Source of the DNA: an uncultured Collinsella sp.
GTDB lineage: Bacteria; Actinomycetota; Coriobacteriia; Coriobacteriales; Coriobacteriaceae
DNA: 33,303 bases
Direction of reading: 5' to 3'
NCBI GenBank assembly: GCA_959027945.1
Contig: CAUFRO010000024.1
Span: forward strand, 1 to 33,303
The number at the start of each line of letters is the position of its first letter. The stretch's first letter is position 1. This document shows positions 31,631 through 33,303 of this stretch, piece by piece. Made by a program: the position numbers and the translations under genes. The notes below the pieces were generated by a model. The model saw only the letters and a list, made by a program, of their open reading frames with translations, did no database searches and had not been told where the DNA came from.

Positions 31631-31694
31631 GCATGTCCTCGGCAGCATTTGCCCAAATGGTGAATGCTGGTGCCGGCAGGTTGCCGAGTGCATG
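31631..31694 (+). promoter_or_regulatory. Structured leader-like element before the phosphohexomutase gene
   Basis: The outer stem pairs ctcggca (31638-31644) with tgccgag (31682-31688) and, across one mismatch, gcatgt with gcatgt-complementary bases at 31690-31695. The inner hairpin pairs gcatttgcc (31645-31653) with ggtgaatgc (31659-31667), with two wobble pairs and loop caaat. A second tgccg (31671-31675) could pair with the same cggca, so two folds compete. Whether it is transcribed is unknown; no clear promoter was found upstream. Confidence 0.4.
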
Positions 31695-31747
31695 TTGCGG
31701 GTATACCCCATGCGTACCATGATCCAAACGCTGCGAGGTGTCTGCGC

Positions 31748-33148
31748 GTGTGCGCGATAATTCATTTTGGAACTGACGGTTGGCGCGCTCGCGTCGATGA
31801 GGACTTCACTGCCGATAACGTTGCCCGTATCGCCGATGCCGTCGGCGAGTTGTGGCAAAAGACCAATCCGGGCAAAACGGTATATATAGGGTTCGACACC
31901 CGGCCCCTGGCGAGCGAGTTCGCTGAGCTTGCGGCGGGCGTGCTGGCAGCGCACGGGCTGGACGCCGTGCTCGCTTCGCGACCTGTTCCGACCCCTGCCC
32001 TTACGTGGGCGGCGGCTTATGACGGTGAGGCGTGCGGCGCGCTCATGGTGACGGGGTCCCATCATCCGCAGGGTTATCTGTGCCTCAAGATTCGCATGGG
32101 TGACGGCTCGACCGCCAACCAGGATGTCATCGAAGAGCTCGAAGAGACCGTGGCTCCCGAGCCAATGGGGATCGAGGGGCAATATCGCACCGCGGATATC
32201 ATTCCTGACTATATGCAGGCGGTGGCATCGTTTGTCGATGCCGAAGCCATCCGCGCCGCGCACCTGCGCGTGGTTGTCGATCCCATGGGCGGCGCAGCCC
32301 AGGGCTATCTAGCCGATTTGCTGCGCGAGCTTGGCGTTGAGGTGCACGAGATTCACGCCGGGCAGGCGTCTGACCAAGAAGATATCTGCCCCGACCCCGT
32401 TGAGCCTTGGGTGGACGCTTGCGAGCGCACGGTTATCGAGGACGGAGCTTGTGCTGGCCTGGTGACCGACGGCGACGCCGACCGTATCGGCGCGGTTGAC
32501 GAGCGCGGCAGATATATACATCCGCATCAGATCATGGCGCTCGTTTTGGGCGACTTGGTTCAATTTCGTAATTTGGAGGGGCGCGTCGTCGTCAATCTTT
32601 CATGCTCGACGCTCGTGCGTCGCATTGCCGAGGCGCTTGGCTGCCGCGTGACCGTCAAACCAGTCGGTTTCAAATATATAGCGGCGGAGATGAAGAAGGG
32701 CGGCGTCCTCATAGGCGGCGAAGAAGCCGGTGGTATCGGCATCGCCGCGCATATGCCCGAGCGCGATGGAATCCTCGCCTGTCTGATTCTGTGTGAGCTT
32801 ATGGCAAAGACGGACGCGCCTTTGGGCGTTCTGGTCGACCAACTCGAGGACAGTTTTGGTAAGACGAGTTACGGTCGACGCGATTTACGCCTTGAGGCCG
32901 AAGATGCCGAAACGTTACGAACCCTGCTGCCGGGCGTAAACCCCAAGTCGATTTGTGGCAAGGTGCCGCAAAACGTTAGTCATATGGATGGATTGCGTTT
33001 GGCATTCGAGGATGACACATGGCTGCTGGTCCGTCCTAGCGGGACCGAACCAGTGGTGCGCGTGTACGCCGAGGGCTTTTCGGTGGAGGAGCGCGATGAG
33101 TTGCTCGATGCCGGTTGCGCTTTAGCTAGGGGAGCCTATCCGCTCTAG
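31748..33148 (+). CDS. Alpha-D-phosphohexomutase (phosphoglucomutase/phosphomannomutase family)
   Basis: These enzymes move a phosphate between C1 and C6 (or C1) of hexose phosphates through a phosphoserine. The 466-residue protein has the four expected sites: catalytic S104 in VTGSHHPQGYLCLK (a variant of TASHNP with Gly and His), the magnesium loop DGDADR at 241-246, the sugar-specificity loop GGEEAGG at 323-329, and the phosphate loop RPSGTEP at 429-435. It starts FGTDGWRA. GTG 31748 is chosen because gaggtg lies 7 bases upstream and the family N-terminus begins there; extending to 31664 adds unrelated sequence. The substrate (glucose, mannose or glucosamine phosphate) is undetermined; GGEEAGG suits phosphoglucomutase/phosphomannomutase types. 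Confidence 0.92.
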   Translation: MCAIIHFGTDGWRARVDEDFTADNVARIADAVGELWQKTNPGKTVYIGFDTRPLASEFAELAAGVLAAHGLDAVLASRPVPTPALTWAAAYDGEACGALMVTGSHHPQGYLCLKIRMGDGSTANQDVIEELEETVAPEPMGIEGQYRTADIIPDYMQAVASFVDAEAIRAAHLRVVVDPMGGAAQGYLADLLRELGVEVHEIHAGQASDQEDICPDPVEPWVDACERTVIEDGACAGLVTDGDADRIGAVDERGRYIHPHQIMALVLGDLVQFRNLEGRVVVNLSCSTLVRRIAEALGCRVTVKPVGFKYIAAEMKKGGVLIGGEEAGGIGIAAHMPERDGILACLILCELMAKTDAPLGVLVDQLEDSFGKTSYGRRDLRLEAEDAETLRTLLPGVNPKSICGKVPQNVSHMDGLRLAFEDDTWLLVRPSGTEPVVRVYAEGFSVEERDELLDAGCALARGAYPL

Positions 33149-33303
33149 CCATGAGACCGCTCTCCATAAAGACGCACTCGGTGAATGGTAGGGAACGGCT
33201 GGCAAACGTCAGCCGAATCCAGAAATGTGTAGGAAATGTGTACGCCCAGATTCCCGCCCCGCACGCCCCTCCGGTCTGGCAATATATCTCCTTGCCGCGC
33301 GGC
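33149..33303. other. Right-end intergenic sequence
   Basis: No gene is seen. An 11-bp tandem repeat, gaaatgtgtag then gaaatgtgtac, lies at 33222-33243. A weak hairpin cggctg/cagccg is at about 33196-33215, and a ggcaa/ttgcc hairpin lies near 33278-33296. The downstream gene is outside the window. Confidence 0.35.

Overview
The window looks like a chromosomal piece of a high-GC gut actinobacterium of class Coriobacteriia, most likely Collinsella or a close relative. This is inferred from GC-rich third codon positions, a Gram-positive wall-anchored giant adhesin, and the gene order. The backbone order prfA - prmC - sua5 - (glpK, upp) - atpI-like - atpBEFHAGDC - murA resembles, from memory, the order in Mycobacterium (prfA-prmC-sua5-wecA-atp-murA) and Bacillus (prfA-prmC-sua5-upp-atp-murA). 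I had no database to confirm this.

Layout. 1-708 is the 3' end of an M20 metallopeptidase gene. 711-11486 is a probable insertion carrying one giant surface-protein gene (about 3,425 aa: fibro-slime/PA14-like head, SpaA-like domains, about 18 FctA/Spy0128-like repeats, LPXTG-like tail). It is bracketed by a perfect 61-bp direct repeat of the M20 gene's 3' end (650-710 and 11487-11547). A run of ten G (944-953) lies between a well-placed ATG with a strong Shine-Dalgarno (896) and the adhesin frame. With ten G the frames do not match; with nine or twelve they fuse, which is the layout of a slippage-controlled (phase-variable) adhesin.

11548-16388 holds three 32-bp-periodic repeats, prfA, a structured intergenic stretch, prmC with a large Ala/Glu-rich insertion, a hicAB toxin-antitoxin pair with its own promoter and palindrome, and sua5/tsaC. 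16402-18714 holds glpK and upp. 18997-25880 is a complete F1Fo ATP synthase operon ended by a strong terminator. murA and an LCP-family wall ligase gene follow, so this part links energy coupling with wall precursor synthesis and attachment.

After the LCP gene comes a second copy of the structured element seen after prfA. The two copies differ in sequence but keep the same helices through compensatory changes, and both are followed by a GTAG-hairpin REP-like unit. This covarying element and the poly-G adhesin switch are the two best candidates for undescribed biology here. The right end holds pepT (minus strand), divergent from a DtxR/MntR-type regulator with an 18-bp palindrome between them, a homocysteine methyltransferase gene, a structured leader, a phosphohexomutase gene and 155 bp of intergenic sequence.
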